NCBI GenBank assembly: GCA_037157565.1
Contig: JAZHRO010000073.1
Location: 12,530,501-12,594,500 of the forward strand
From: Thalassia testudinum
Lineage: Eukaryota; Streptophyta; Magnoliopsida; Alismatales; Hydrocharitaceae
Length of the DNA stretch: 64,000 nt
Direction of reading: 5' to 3'
The stretch's first letter is position 1. The number at the start of each line of letters is the position of its first letter. The notes under the pieces were generated by a model. That model had not been told where the DNA came from, ran no database searches, and worked only from the letters and a program-made list of their open reading frames with translations. This document shows positions 22,365 to 32,726 of this stretch, in pieces. Position numbers and translations under genes: made by a program.

Positions 22365-22496
22365 ATCTTCGTATTCTACTTTCTACACTCGAGAGCACCA
22401 TTACTTTGCGCACTTCACATCAAATCACATCCATCTTAGGAAAGATTCTCTTGCCTATAGAATCTTAGGAGAACCCTTATATTTGGGCTCTATAGG
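22365..22496. other. Short flank, possibly copia LTR
   Basis: Ends ..TCTATAGG. The last five bases ATAGG are duplicated at 32358-32362, so this stretch was contiguous with 32358 onward before insertion of the C2 LTR. Confidence 0.6.
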
Positions 22497-23722
22497 TGAT
22501 GGGAACACCATCGTGAGCCCTAACTAGCTCATTTTGACCCAATGAAGTGAATAAATGCTCATACATAGCCAACTGAAGGTCCTAATTCACTGCATAACCT
22601 TTCTGGGAGAAAAGCAAGAAACATGGGGTGAAACTATAATTTTACCATTACAGTACAACAATGGGTTTTCTCAAGGGATAAACAAAGATCAAAGGGTCTT
22701 AAAAAGATAATAAGTGGGTTGGATCAGACAGAAAAGGGTTTGTGTGTGTCCTGCGAATTAAATGACTTCTTAAAACCATAAAACAGACCCACTTGATTAA
22801 CCAAGGTTTTGATCAGGATATAATTCACCTAAACCCTTTAAAAATCATAGAAAAATATTCTCTAGGGCTTAGAACTTTCAATTTGGCCATTGGAACCCAT
22901 CTTGACTTAGAACGGGGTCTTAGATAGACATTTACCCTAAATTAGGTTTTTGCATAAATTTCCTTGACAAACGTGGTCAAACCCAAAATCCAAATTCACG
23001 ATTGGATTCCTTGGGTCCAAATTAGGTTTGTACCAAAATTTGGACCCAAGATGAATTTTCCTTTACCTAGTTTGCAAAAAGGTCTAGCCTGATTACATTT
23101 GTACCCCTATCTTTCAAAAACCTTTGCAAAAGGCCCACTAGCTTCTTCATCATCTACATAATTTGGTCCCTCCGCCATTATAGCGGAGGAATCCTACTCC
23201 GACGAGCTTTGGAAGGTGGTTTCTCCCTGATTGCTCAGAGAATCTCCTTCAAAATTGGAAGGGAGATTCTCTAAGAAAATCCCTCCAATGTGAATCCAAT
23301 TTGATGCCCTAATTTCTTCCCAATCTCTCATGCGAATGCATGAGAGATTTGGGTCACTTTTGAGTTTCCTTCTTCGGTGAGCATACCTTTCTTGGAAGCT
23401 TGGCTTCGAACCACAAATCCCCCGCCAGAGATCTATTTAAGAAGCCCCAGATCCAATCGCATTCCTCAAGCTTGAATTCGACCAGAAACCCCTCAAATTC
23501 TTCTCTCATCCTCCAATAGATTCGCTCGTCAAGCTCCGATGACCTTCCCTACTCTCCCTCCTTGTCTAACCACAATACCAGTGGCAGGCTCTTCCTCCTT
23601 GCATTCATCCATGTCGTGAAGCACCTGCTGATGTAAACATGTTTACACTACATAAGATGTCAATTTATGCATGTTCTCAATCATAGAATTGCATTGCGCT
23701 TAAGTTAAGCGCCCGCCCATCC

Positions 23723-23787
23723 ACACATGTAGTGCAGTGGGTGAGAGCGCTTAAGCGAAGCATGGGCGAGCGTTCGATTCCTCGCGA
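23723..23787 (+). other. tRNA-like block in B 5' LTR
   Basis: A-box-like TAGTGCAGTGGG (23730-23741) and B-box-like CGTTCGATTCC (23771-23781). A D-stem-like pairing GTGC/GCGC and a stem GCGAG/CTCGC around the B box can be drawn; no acceptor stem is seen. An inverted GCGCTTAAGTTAAGCGC precedes it. Confidence 0.6.
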
Positions 23788-24048
23788 GCGGCAGCTGAGG
23801 CGCGGCGAGGGAGCTCAATTGACCGCTCGATCGCGATTGAGTGGGCATGCGCGTGCAATAGTGCTCACGGCGCATCAGATGCCCGTACGTAACGCGGGAT
23901 AAGATGCGGGCGAGCACGCGGTTGAGATGCGGCTAGGATGCATCTCAGCCGTTCAATCTCGCGATTGAACGGTCGAGAATTCAAGAACATGAGTGTGCGT
24001 TTCATGCGTGGGAGGCGAGCAGGCGGTGCATGTCACCCACGACTAGGG

Positions 24049-24142
24049 CTTTAGCGAAGGTTTTAACCGTCACTAAAGACCCCTTATTTAATGTTTTGAG
24101 ATTAAAAAGACCAAATTGCCCTCACTTCTTGCAACTATAAAA
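24049..24142 (+). promoter_or_regulatory. Hairpin plus TATA box in B 5' LTR
   Basis: Arms CTTTAGCGAAGGTT and AACCGTCACTAAAG (24049-24078), TATAAAA at 24136-24142. It directs transcription of the B element if active. Confidence 0.7.
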
Positions 24143-24826
24143 GGAGACCCCCTCCAAACAAAATTTTCATCCCTTCATTCTCTCCTCTACCTCTCCAAAG
24201 CTCAAGAGAAGCTTGTCCCACATCCGGGATGCTTTTCAAGAGATAAAGTCAAACTTTCGTCCCCCTTTCGGAAGTGGATCCTATGACGACGATGATGTGC
24301 TACCCCTTTCCCATTCTGCCCGCTTTTTCCTCCATCCTGCTCCATTCCCCATCTTCCAAGCATCGTCCCATCCGGCTCATCCTCCAAGCGACCATCGTGG
24401 AGGATAATTCTCTCGCAATTCTTTTTAATGCTTTCTAGAGTAGATTTACTGCTTTCTAGTGTAATTGTTTTCTGCTTTTTAGTCGTAATGTTTAGTGTAA
24501 TGAGCAATTTCTTTGATAATGAATTCCATGTTTATTCCACATCTCTTTTTGGTTTTTGTTTGTAATATTCTTTCTCTCTCTCATTCTCTCTCTCTCTTCT
24601 ATTTATTGTAAATAGATAGATAATTTCTAATCAATTAATCTACTTCATGACAAATAAAACAAACGCGCATTTTTTTAATCAAATGTCCTCCTCCCTAAGT
24701 TCGACCCGGGATTTCTATTCCGGTATAAGTTTTATTTGTTGAACATGAGCTCTTTGCTTTCAAACTACGACAGTAGGTTTTTCAAAACGAAATACGTTAG
24801 GGTAGTAGCTCGCAGCTTCAACATTT

Positions 24827-24844
24827 TGGCGCCATTGTCGGGGA
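24827..24844 (+). other. Primer binding site of B (tRNA-Asp type)
   Basis: TGGCGCCATTGTCGGGGA, three bases after the LTR end, two changes from the tRNA-Asp complement. Confidence 0.88.
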
Positions 24845-24984
24845 GCTGACGCTCTTTGATTTTTTTTGCATTTTATAACTTACAAAACATTTACCTCACT
24901 TCTCTCCTTTCTTATTGTGATTGCAGGTACTCTTTTGAGATGAGCAAAAGCAGTAGATTGGAACAAAGTGCTGTTGAAGGTTTT

Positions 24985-25983
24985 GTAAGTTATCCCCCAC
25001 TTCCCACCCATTAATTTTCATTTCACCACATAATAACACAAGCATCAATCAACCTAGGTGTTCTTATAAACTCTATGGTTAGTTTTGTTTGTTTGTTTGA
25101 CACCTACACCCACCTCAACCTCCACATTTAAATCTAAAAAAATTAAAAAAAAAAATCTCACAAAGGTACACAACCTCATCTGATTTTCAAACTCAACCGA
25201 TAAATCGATCTTTGGAACCTGTACACATATCCAAACACATAATTGAGTAGAAATCAGATTAGGTAATCATTTAAGTGCCTAATTAAGTGGTGCAACAGGC
25301 CAATTGTTTGAGTTGATTGGGTTGCACCACTTCAATTAAAATCAACTCATCAAGTAGCTGCTGCATAAGTTCAACTCTTAGGGATTTACCAGGCACTCCA
25401 CATTCTTTTAAGTTTTAAAGGAAAACATCTTCACCTGTGCTTTCAAAACCTGGTGTGCCAACAAAACTTGTTTGAAAATACCTAAAGTTTAATCCTAAAA
25501 GCTACTGAGCAAGATATGAACCCTAAAATTCACAGCATCAAAAATAATCTTGCTTGAAAACCACTGGTTGTGCATGCACACACAAATCAATCAATTATTA
25601 AGGGAACAACCCAGATAAAGGGCCCACCACATTTCAAAGCACATTCAAACCTAGCCCTAAATAAAATTGAGTAGACGTTGGCCTTAAGGATTCGACTCAC
25701 TCTTCAGAGCCTAGAACGAGATGATTTTTGATTAGTCAGTTTCTACTCTTCAATCTGATGTCTAGCTAGGGGAGCAGAATCAAATGATCACGGCTGCAGG
25801 GTACACTAGGAACTGGAGGCCCAAGCCGAAGGGAGAACCTTCTCCCTAGTCCCTCCTTCTAACTGGTTGGATTGAACAGACAGAAATAGATCAAACCGTT
25901 TCCTTATCTCAAGATGGGTTTTGGGAGTCTTTAGGTCTTTAGGCTAGCCCACTTAAGGACAGGTTTGATTGCTTGTATTGTAG
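24985..25983 (+). other. Leader intron candidate of B
   Basis: Donor GTTTTGTAAGT (24985) and acceptor GATTGCTTGTATTGTAG (25983), 999 bp. Just upstream, a pyrimidine-rich run ends in GTGATTGCAG at 24926. A possible first-exon ATG (ATGAGCAAAAGC) is at about 24940. Borders are conserved with B', C1 and F. The interval is full of stops and would otherwise be a very long untranslated leader. Confidence 0.5.
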
Positions 25984-27157
25984 GGTGCCTTTCTTCCTCC
26001 CATCTCTCATGAATCCTTCCACATATTATACGCATTCCCGCTCTTTCCCTCCTGTTTTGAATTATCCTCAACATGACAATTATCCCTACTTGTACTGTAA
26101 TCAGCCATCAGTTAGTTGGGATAACTTGGATTGGGGATACAGTTCTAGACCTCCGTGTTTAGGGTCTAACCCTGAACACTATGATTGTGATTTCTACCTT
26201 TCTCAGAGCCTGAACACATTGATTATAGATCGTCAACCTTTCCTGGACAACCTAATTCGATCTACATTCAAGAAAGATACACTAATTCTTACCCATCCTC
26301 TAATTACATTGCCTTTAGGTCATCACCACCTTTTGAACAATCCGAAATGACCTATTATCAGGAAGGGCATAATGAATCTCAGTTCGTTAACTCCTCTGCA
26401 CTGATCCCAAACCCGCCCAACCCTGAAACAAGTCATTTAGTCAGGTAACCAGGTTCAAGATAAGGTTTTGGCTAACTTGAGGAATATCATACAATCCTTA
26501 GAAGTTTAGCCAATCCCTTGCATTGAAAAATTGGAGCCCCTGATTGAGATGATTGATGATTTGAATATGTATTTGTTGGATTATCTTCAGGATGTTAAGG
26601 ATAAGAACCCAGGTGAGTTTCTACTTGAGAAGTTAGCGAAATTGAGGATGAGATTTGTGGTTGCTTTAGTTCAATCATGGGCTGATTCCCAGGATGAACT
26701 CCCTTCAGGAGAGCCAATGTCAGAACCCGCTCAGGCCCCTATTGGGAGGGACATGTGTTAAGAGGTTGACTAGATTGAATCAGAGCAACCAATTAAGGAT
26801 GATCTAATTTCTTCACCTGAAATCCCTGAGCCAAGGTACAAGGAAATGTATGTCTCTTTGGACCTGAAAATGACAGATGATTTTAGGACATACATTAATA
26901 CTGATTTGGATTTCTTTGATTCTGATGGTGAAGATTCAAGTTGTGAAGTCTCATGCGAGTTTAGAGAACATGATTTCTGTGAGATGATTGGGCCTGAGGA
27001 ATCTGAAAGATCATTTGATAGACTAATAACTGAGGAAATTGAGCTTATTAGGGCTCACCTTACGGATCCAGAGTCGCATTTTCTGGAGGATTCAATCCAA
27101 TGCCCTGATTGTCAGTTACACCCATTGAGCTTATCGATGATTCTGTTTTTGAGATAA
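25984..27157 (+). pseudogene. Family B ORF of unknown function, main part
   Basis: The coding trace moves between frames: a Tyr/Pro-rich start (YPQHDNYPYLYCNQPS, then LDWGYSSRP, to 26350), a MTYYQEGHNES stretch at 26346-26450 in another frame, then PLIEMIDDLNMYLLDY (26531-26760) and an acidic part (DLDFFDSDGEDSSCEVSCEF, 26846-27157). The minus-strand copy at 10440-13114 keeps the first parts. At least two frameshifts and several stops. No pol domain. It could be a remnant of a Gag C-terminus plus the acidic post-protease tail seen in A and F; unproven. Confidence 0.55.
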
Positions 27158-27792
27158 CTAGACCCAAGTTAATTCTGATTCAGCCACATCTTTTAGACTT
27201 GGAAATTTCAGACGGGGTGATTAATATGAAAGAGGTCCCGAAACTTGACATTTTGAATGAGGAGAATAGAAGCTGGGAAGTTCTGATTTGGGAAGCAAAC
27301 TTTGGAGGAAATAGAAGACAAAGTCTAAGGGTTCCAATTCATTTGAAACCATCAAACCAGGACCCTTACGAACCCAAGCACACATTCATTGATTATCCTT
27401 TGGAGCTTGAATTTTCTGTAACCCGACTTTTTGGTCTTGGGTTGCATCCTCATAAATCGCAGGCCCGACCCCGCTTGCATACTAATTTTAGGTTTTGGGT
27501 AATTTTTATCCAAAACCTTAGATATTCTCGATTATGGGGTATGGGTCTGCACCACAATCTGGTCCACATTTGTGGACATCTGTTGGTAGGTCAGAGGTTT
27601 GTTTTTTGTATTCTGATTCTGACCTGTACCTGTGAATTTTTTATTTCTCTTCTTTGTATAGTGTGCCTAGCTGAAGGCACTAAATTCAGCACATATATAG
27701 TTTTTGTATATCTTGGAGCGGACCTGACATTCACGCAATTCAGGTGCTTTCTACTCTATTCCACTCTATTTTATGTCTTTTTAATACAATAA
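27109..27792 (+). pseudogene. Family B ORF, C-terminal part
   Basis: About 227 codons in a shifted frame overlapping the end of the previous part. It begins PIELIDDSVFEITRPKLI, with a mixed region containing HTFIDYPLELEF, then a strongly hydrophobic run near 27598-27680 that could be membrane-spanning. It ends just before the internal polypurine motif. An env-like role is conceivable but unsupported; the hydrophobic end may be untranslated AT-rich DNA. Confidence 0.4.
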
Positions 27793-27807
27793 GGACATTG
27801 CATTAGA

Positions 27808-27823
27808 TAGGCATGGGGGGTGG
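27808..27823 (+). other. Internal polypurine-tract-like motif of B
   Basis: TAGGCATGGGGGGTGG, preceded by AAGGACATTGCATTAGA, 1.24 kb before the 3' LTR. The word resembles the true PPT of this element (AGGCATTGGGGTG at 29051). Confidence 0.7.
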
Positions 27824-29026
27824 ATATTCCTCTCTAAATTTATTCGTCAGCTCCATAGATTTGTTTTATTTTTCTTTTATTTATATTAAAAAAATGGTGG
27901 AATTAGGAAAGAGAACTTGGGTCTAAGAAAATTTTCAATCTTAGGAAATACTACATTTGGATTTGAACACAAAGACCCTTCAGGTCTTCAAACTTAATCA
28001 GCCTATGTATCCATTAAAATGTGGATTTGTTTTTTAGTCCTCGCCAACCTGAATTCTATTTTAATGCAAGTAAATAAGTTTGGGTGATAAGTACACGACT
28101 TATCAACCCGCTCTCTGATTTGAGGGAACTTTGAGTTTTAAGCATCTACACACTTTCTTTGCACTGACTCGTTGTTCGACGATTTTAACGGAAATTGGGT
28201 AGCTAATGAACCTTTTAGGGTGATATGACTGGTAGGTTATTGTGGGTAACAGCCTGTAGGTAGGTTGTCCAGAGCCCAATCACTGGACCATTCTCTTTTT
28301 GGTACCTTTAGGTAAATCTTAGACCAGGAAAGCCACCTACTTAAAAAAAGAACAAAAATGAAAAAGAAAGTCAAAAAGAAAAGAAAAAGAAAAGGAGAAA
28401 AGAATAAAAAAGAGAAATAAGCCACACTTCACTGCACAAGTATAGCTGGCAAGTTGTCGGTGGTAACAGCTCATCGATCGGTTGTCTAGAACCCAGCTCA
28501 ATAAATGCACTAAAAATTTCCAAAACACTTAGGAAGAAGCAGAGAAGTAAAATAAATCGGGGAGACATACACTGGATTCACCCTTGTGTTGATCCCATCA
28601 GAATAAAAGTGTGGAGAAAGCTACCGGTTGTAAAGATACACCTTTAGGCAGAATTCTCTTTTTAAGGTCACCTAGAGGCGTAGAAATCTTAAGTCCATTA
28701 TAACTGCTGATCAACGAGTCTATCACATTCACAAAAAGATGCATAGAACTTGGGGTTCTCATCAAATCTTAGGTGAGTTGAATAGCTATAGAAAGCCACT
28801 CTTAAACCCTAAAACTTAAAAATCCAAAAAAATTAGAAAAGAAGAAAAAAGAGAAAGAAAATTTTCTTTGAATAAGGTGAGGGCTTGAGGCAGTCTGCAT
28901 TTTGGCAGATATTCGGGCACTAATGTGTCTTTGGAAGTTCAGATCCTAAGTAAACATTTTCTTAATGAGAGAAAATAACTCATGTCCAAATAATCCAACA
29001 TAATTCTTTTATAAATAGCCTATAGT
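27824..29026 (+). other. 3' non-coding interior of B with an imperfect repeat
   Basis: GTGGGTAACAGCCTGTAGG..GGTTGTCCAGAGCCC (about 28238-28275) is echoed by GGTGGTAACAGCTCATCG..GGTTGTCTAGAACCC (about 28458-28495), about 220 bp apart, with an A/G-rich run (28335-28415) between them. No coding evidence. Part of this region (28893 onward) also heads the truncated copy at 10901. Confidence 0.6.
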
Positions 29027-29063
29027 TTTTGCTAGGGACAAGCAAAAGATAGGCATTGGGGTG
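29027..29063 (+). other. Stem-loop and 3' polypurine tract of B
   Basis: TTTTGCTAGGGACAAGCAAAA pairs as TTTTGCT/AGCAAAA with one weakened position, followed by GATAGGCATTGGGGTG and the LTR start TGATG. Confidence 0.8.
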
Positions 29064-29657
29064 TGATGTAAACATGTTTACACTACATAAGATGTCTATT
29101 TATGCATGTTCTTAAGCTTAGAATTGCATTGCATATTATAAATATTGCATAACATGCATCATCTTGCATTTAGATTAGTTTGAATAAAATGGAGGTTAAT
29201 TGTCTCCTTTTATGTTCAGGGATAGGGAAAACTTTTATCAGGTCCTCGGATAGAAGATCCAACCGTACATATTTGATCAGGGCAACGATTGGAGTTCAAC
29301 AACTCCAAGATCACCCTAATCTGACATCTGTAGCATTAGATAGAGACTGGGAACCCTAGAAGATCAAGGGCTAAGATAGTGTGAATACACACTTTAAATG
29401 ACAAATCTGATCGCACGGATGGATTCGAATCGACGATCGCAGCCTAACGGTGCAAAAATCGACTCAATCTGACAACTGTGGCACCATCTACATCAACCAG
29501 AAGATGGACGACCAAGATGGCACCATGTGGCACCATCTCGGCCGCCCAACCATCTGCACACATTCGCTGAAGACCTCTGCATCGACGTTTCCCCGCCGTT
29601 GGATCTTGATCCAACGGCTGGGATGCACTCGTGCTTAAGTTAAGCACCCGCCCATCC

Positions 29658-29722
29658 ACGCACGTAGTGCAGTGGGTGAGAGTGCTTAAGAGAAGTGTAG
29701 GTGAGCGTTCGATTCCTCGCGA
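29658..29722 (+). other. tRNA-like block in B 3' LTR
   Basis: A-box-like TAGTGCAGTGGG (29665-29676) and B-box-like CGTTCGATTCC (29706-29716), same spacing as the 5' LTR copy. Confidence 0.6.
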
Positions 29723-29983
29723 GCGGCAGCTAAGGCGCAAGGAGGGAGCTCAATTGATCGCTTGATCGTGATTAAGCGGTCGTGTGAACGTGATAGCGCT
29801 CACGCCGCATCAGACGTCCACGCGTAATGCGGGATCAGACGTGGGCGAGCGCATGGTTGAGGTGCGGCGAGGACGCATCTCAACCGTTCAATCTTGCGAT
29901 CGAATGGCCAAGAATTCAAGAACGTGAGTGCACGTTTCATACACAGGAGGTGAGTGGGCGATGCACGTCGCCCATGACTGAGG

Positions 29984-30077
29984 CTTTAGTGACGATTTTA
30001 TTTGTCCCTAAAGACCCCTTATTTAATGTTTTGAGATTAAAAAGACCAAATTGCCCTCACTCCTTGCAACTATAAAA
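29984..30077 (+). promoter_or_regulatory. Hairpin plus TATA box in B 3' LTR
   Basis: Arms CTTTAGTGACG and TGTCCCTAAAG (29984-30013) 58 bp before TATAAAA (30071-30077). Slightly decayed relative to the lone LTR copy. Confidence 0.65.
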
Positions 30078-31734
30078 GGAGACCCCCTCCATATGAAATT
30101 TTCATCCCTTCCTTCTCTCCTCTACCTCTCCAAAGCTCAAGAGAAGCTTGTCCCACACCCGGGATGCTTCTCAAGTGATAAAGTCAAATTTTCGTCCCCC
30201 TTTCAAAAGTAGATCCTGCGATGATGATGACATCCTGCCCTGTTCCCGTTCTTCCCGCTTTATCCTCCTTTATTCTGCTCCATTCCCCGTCTTCCAGGCA
30301 TCGTCCCACCCGGCTCGTCCTCCAAGCGCCCATCGAGGAGGATAATTCTCTCTGCATTTTTTTTAATGCTTTCTAGAGTAGATTTACTACTTTCTAGTGT
30401 AATTATTTTCTGCTTTCTAGTCGTAATGTTTAGTGTAACGAACAATTTCTTTGATAATGAATTCCATGTTAATTCTACATCTCTTTTTGGTTTTTGTTTG
30501 TAATATTCTCTCTCACTCTCATTCCCTCTCTCTCTCTTCTATTTATTGTAAATAGATAGATAGTTTCTAATCACTTAATTTACTTCATGACAAATAAAAC
30601 AAATGCATATTTTTTTAATCAAACGTCCGCCTCCTTATGTTCGACCTGGGATTTCTAATCCAGTATAAATTTTATTTGTTGAACATGAGTTCTTCGCTTT
30701 CAAACTACGACAAGTCTTTCAAAACCAAATACATTAGCATAGTAGCTCGCAGCTTCACCACCCGCTGACACCCTTGTCTCCCCTTCATCCTTGTCGATTG
30801 TCTCACTCTGAGCGCCTTCGTCTCCAACGTCGACAGTACGTGCCCGACACCATCTTCGTCTTCCCTTCGTCCACTATAACAGTAGATAAGTTCCCTTCCC
30901 CCTTTACTTTTTTCTCCACTCTCTATTTCCCTAAATCGACCACTGCCGACCTCCAACACCCTCACCTCCTTCATCTCCGGCCTCCACCTCTGGTGAGGCT
31001 GCTCCACCACCACAGGCCATCCCACCCCTCGCCAACAAGTCCATAAGCATCCCCTTACTCCACTGAACATTTCCCCCCACTGCACAGACCACTACACTCA
31101 CGCACCTCACCGAACACACCCACACCATCGTACATAGGGTGCCCTAGGCACGCTCGCACAGGCATCCCCATGCCATGCCAACCACAGCAGCACATTCGTC
31201 GTGCCTTGGCGAAGCTTTCTGGGCAATTTGACATGGCTGCAAGGTCGTCTTTGTGATTTCAGGTAGCAGGCATCCTCCGCCATTGGTGACCAAGCTTGAA
31301 GCAAGCTTGAGGTCGCTCCAGGCTTTGCTAGCTCCAGGCCTCTGTCCTAGGCTACGTGGAATGCCCTCGCACATGACTCTAGGCACTCTACTCCAGTTGA
31401 AGGCCATAGCAGTTGCTGCAAGTGGAGGACCACCTCTGCTATGAGTGTGCGCAAAGAAGGGTGCACGGATGGTCCCACCTCGAAAAGTTCTGAGGCCGCA
31501 CACACGCATAAATTGAATTTGTGCCTGTAGCTGTTCGTCTCCAAACCACGGGGTGAGGTCCCTCTCACTCGACCGACTCGATCTCATCCGTGCTCACACC
31601 CTGCAGACCTAGCTGATCCGACCTGACTGCACTCCTCGCCCATCACCACACGTTGGTGGGCTTGGTCCCGGGTACGTACCTGACCCGATTACTCGAATAC
31701 GTGTGGCTCTGGGAGAGCGGAACCTAAGAGAGAA

Positions 31735-32040
31735 AGAGAGGAAAGTCTGTGCGGGTAGGGGTAGGTTTTGCTGTAAGCTGAAGGAAGAAGAAGGAGAAGC
31801 TAAGGAAGAAGGAAGACAGAGGCCAAAGAAAAAGAGAAAGAAAGAGAAAAGGCAGCTAGCAGAGAAAGGCAAAGGAAGAGAGAAAGCAGAAGTCAGAGAA
31901 AGAAGAAGATGGAAGCCAAAGGCAAAGAGAAAGAAGAGGAGTAGAAGCAGAAGAAGGAAGAAAGAAGAAGAGAAGGCAGAAGTTAGAGAAAAAGAAGAAA
32001 AGCCAAAGAAGAAGAAGAGAAGAGAAGCAAAAGAAGAATA
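31735..32040 (+). repeat. Polypurine (GA/GAA-rich) tract in C2 LTR
   Basis: About 300 bp almost without C or T on the + strand. It reads as a Lys/Glu/Arg-rich ORF by composition only. A comparable tract lies in C5 (62880-63290), and its complement in C4 (54330-54430). Confidence 0.85.
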
Positions 32041-32357
32041 AATCAGAAAAGCACTGTTGCATCAGTTTAAGTCATCTGATTTACAAATTAGACGTCCAAT
32101 TTGAGTTTAATTCATATACATTCAGTTCTTTAGTATTTTGTGCTTTACATTTACTCCCATATTTTTGCACTTTGGTACTGATATTATTGCATATTCTTTT
32201 AAATTTTGAATTGTGATCTTGATTTCTAAACACCAATTTGCTCCCTGTGTTCAACCTCGAACTTCAAATTTGAGTAATAAAATTATATCTATTTTGAAGA
32301 TTTTTTTGGCTGTACTACAATGTGATACTCTTAATACCGATCCAACGTTCACGAACA

Positions 32358-32726
32358 ATAGGTATTTGTATTTTTATTTTTGTTCTTCGTTGGGTATTTG
32401 CGTGGCGAATTCCCATCTCCTTTGCACGACAAAATGCTCCACGTGAAGAGGAGGGTTTTAAGGTACGCTACCCTCGGGTTAAGTAGCGTGGTTGTATTTA
32501 AGGTTGTACTACCCTTGTTGAAGTAGTATGTTAGTGGATTTTGATTTACTCAGTAGATCGGAAAATCCTAAGTCGAGAGACATAGGTGGTGGTTTTACCC
32601 GGGTTGGGTTTCCACCTAAAAATACTTGTCTCATTTCTGGTGAATGTTATTTGTGTGATTGATTGTGATTTTATTTTTGCATAATTTTTATCTCACACTA
32701 TTCACCCCTCTAGTCTGGAATTTCAA
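32358..32726. mobile_element. Copia-like LTR fragment
   Basis: Contains GGTTTTACCCGGGTTGGG, TTTCCACCTAAAAATAC and a border CACACTATTCACCCCTCTAG, words typical of plant Ty1/copia LTR ends. The left side was contiguous with 22496 before C2 inserted. It abuts the broken 3' LTR of F at about 32727. Orientation is uncertain. Confidence 0.5.

Larger units (their letters stand above)
23629..24823 (+). repeat. Family B 5' LTR with internal deletion (1195 bp)
   Basis: Starts TGATGTAAACATG, ends ..GCTTCAACA. Compared with the 3' LTR it jumps from ATTGCATTGC to GCTTAAGTTA near 23695, losing about 500 bp of U3 that include the GTTGGATC palindrome. The tRNA-like block, hairpin, TATA and U5 motif (24691) remain. 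Confidence 0.9.
23629..30760 (+). mobile_element. Complete family B LTR retrotransposon (7.1 kb)
   Basis: 5' LTR 23629-24823, PBS 24827-24844, leader, an unrecognised ORF region (25984-27792), internal polypurine motif, 3' stem-loop/PPT and 3' LTR 29064-30760. The flanks CCTGC (23624-23628) and CCCGC (30761-30765) are a target duplication with one change. No Gag core, protease, RT, RNase H or integrase was recognised, so it is non-autonomous. It is inserted inside the C2 LTR. Confidence 0.9.
29064..30760 (+). repeat. Family B 3' LTR (1697 bp)
   Basis: Full-length: terminal palindrome (29067-29082), GTTGGATC palindrome (29598), tRNA-like block (29665-29716), hairpin (29984-30013), TATA (30071-30077), CT-rich leader, U5 motif (about 30631), end ..GCTTCACCA. 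Confidence 0.9.
22497..32357 (+). mobile_element. Family C solo LTR C2, split by a nested B element
   Basis: The LTR runs 22497-23628 and resumes at about 30766 to 32357 (about 2.72 kb in all). It starts TGATGGGAACACCATC and ends ..CACGAACA. A perfect 5-bp target duplication, ATAGG at 22492-22496 and 32358-32362, and the absence of PBS or PPT identify a solo LTR. The nested B element (23629-30760) must be younger. A polypurine run and the U5 motif (32241) occupy the 3' part. Confidence 0.9.

Noticed and set aside
31703..32041. Lys/Glu/Arg-rich ORF
   Set aside because: Created by a polypurine tract; no domain, lies inside a solo LTR.
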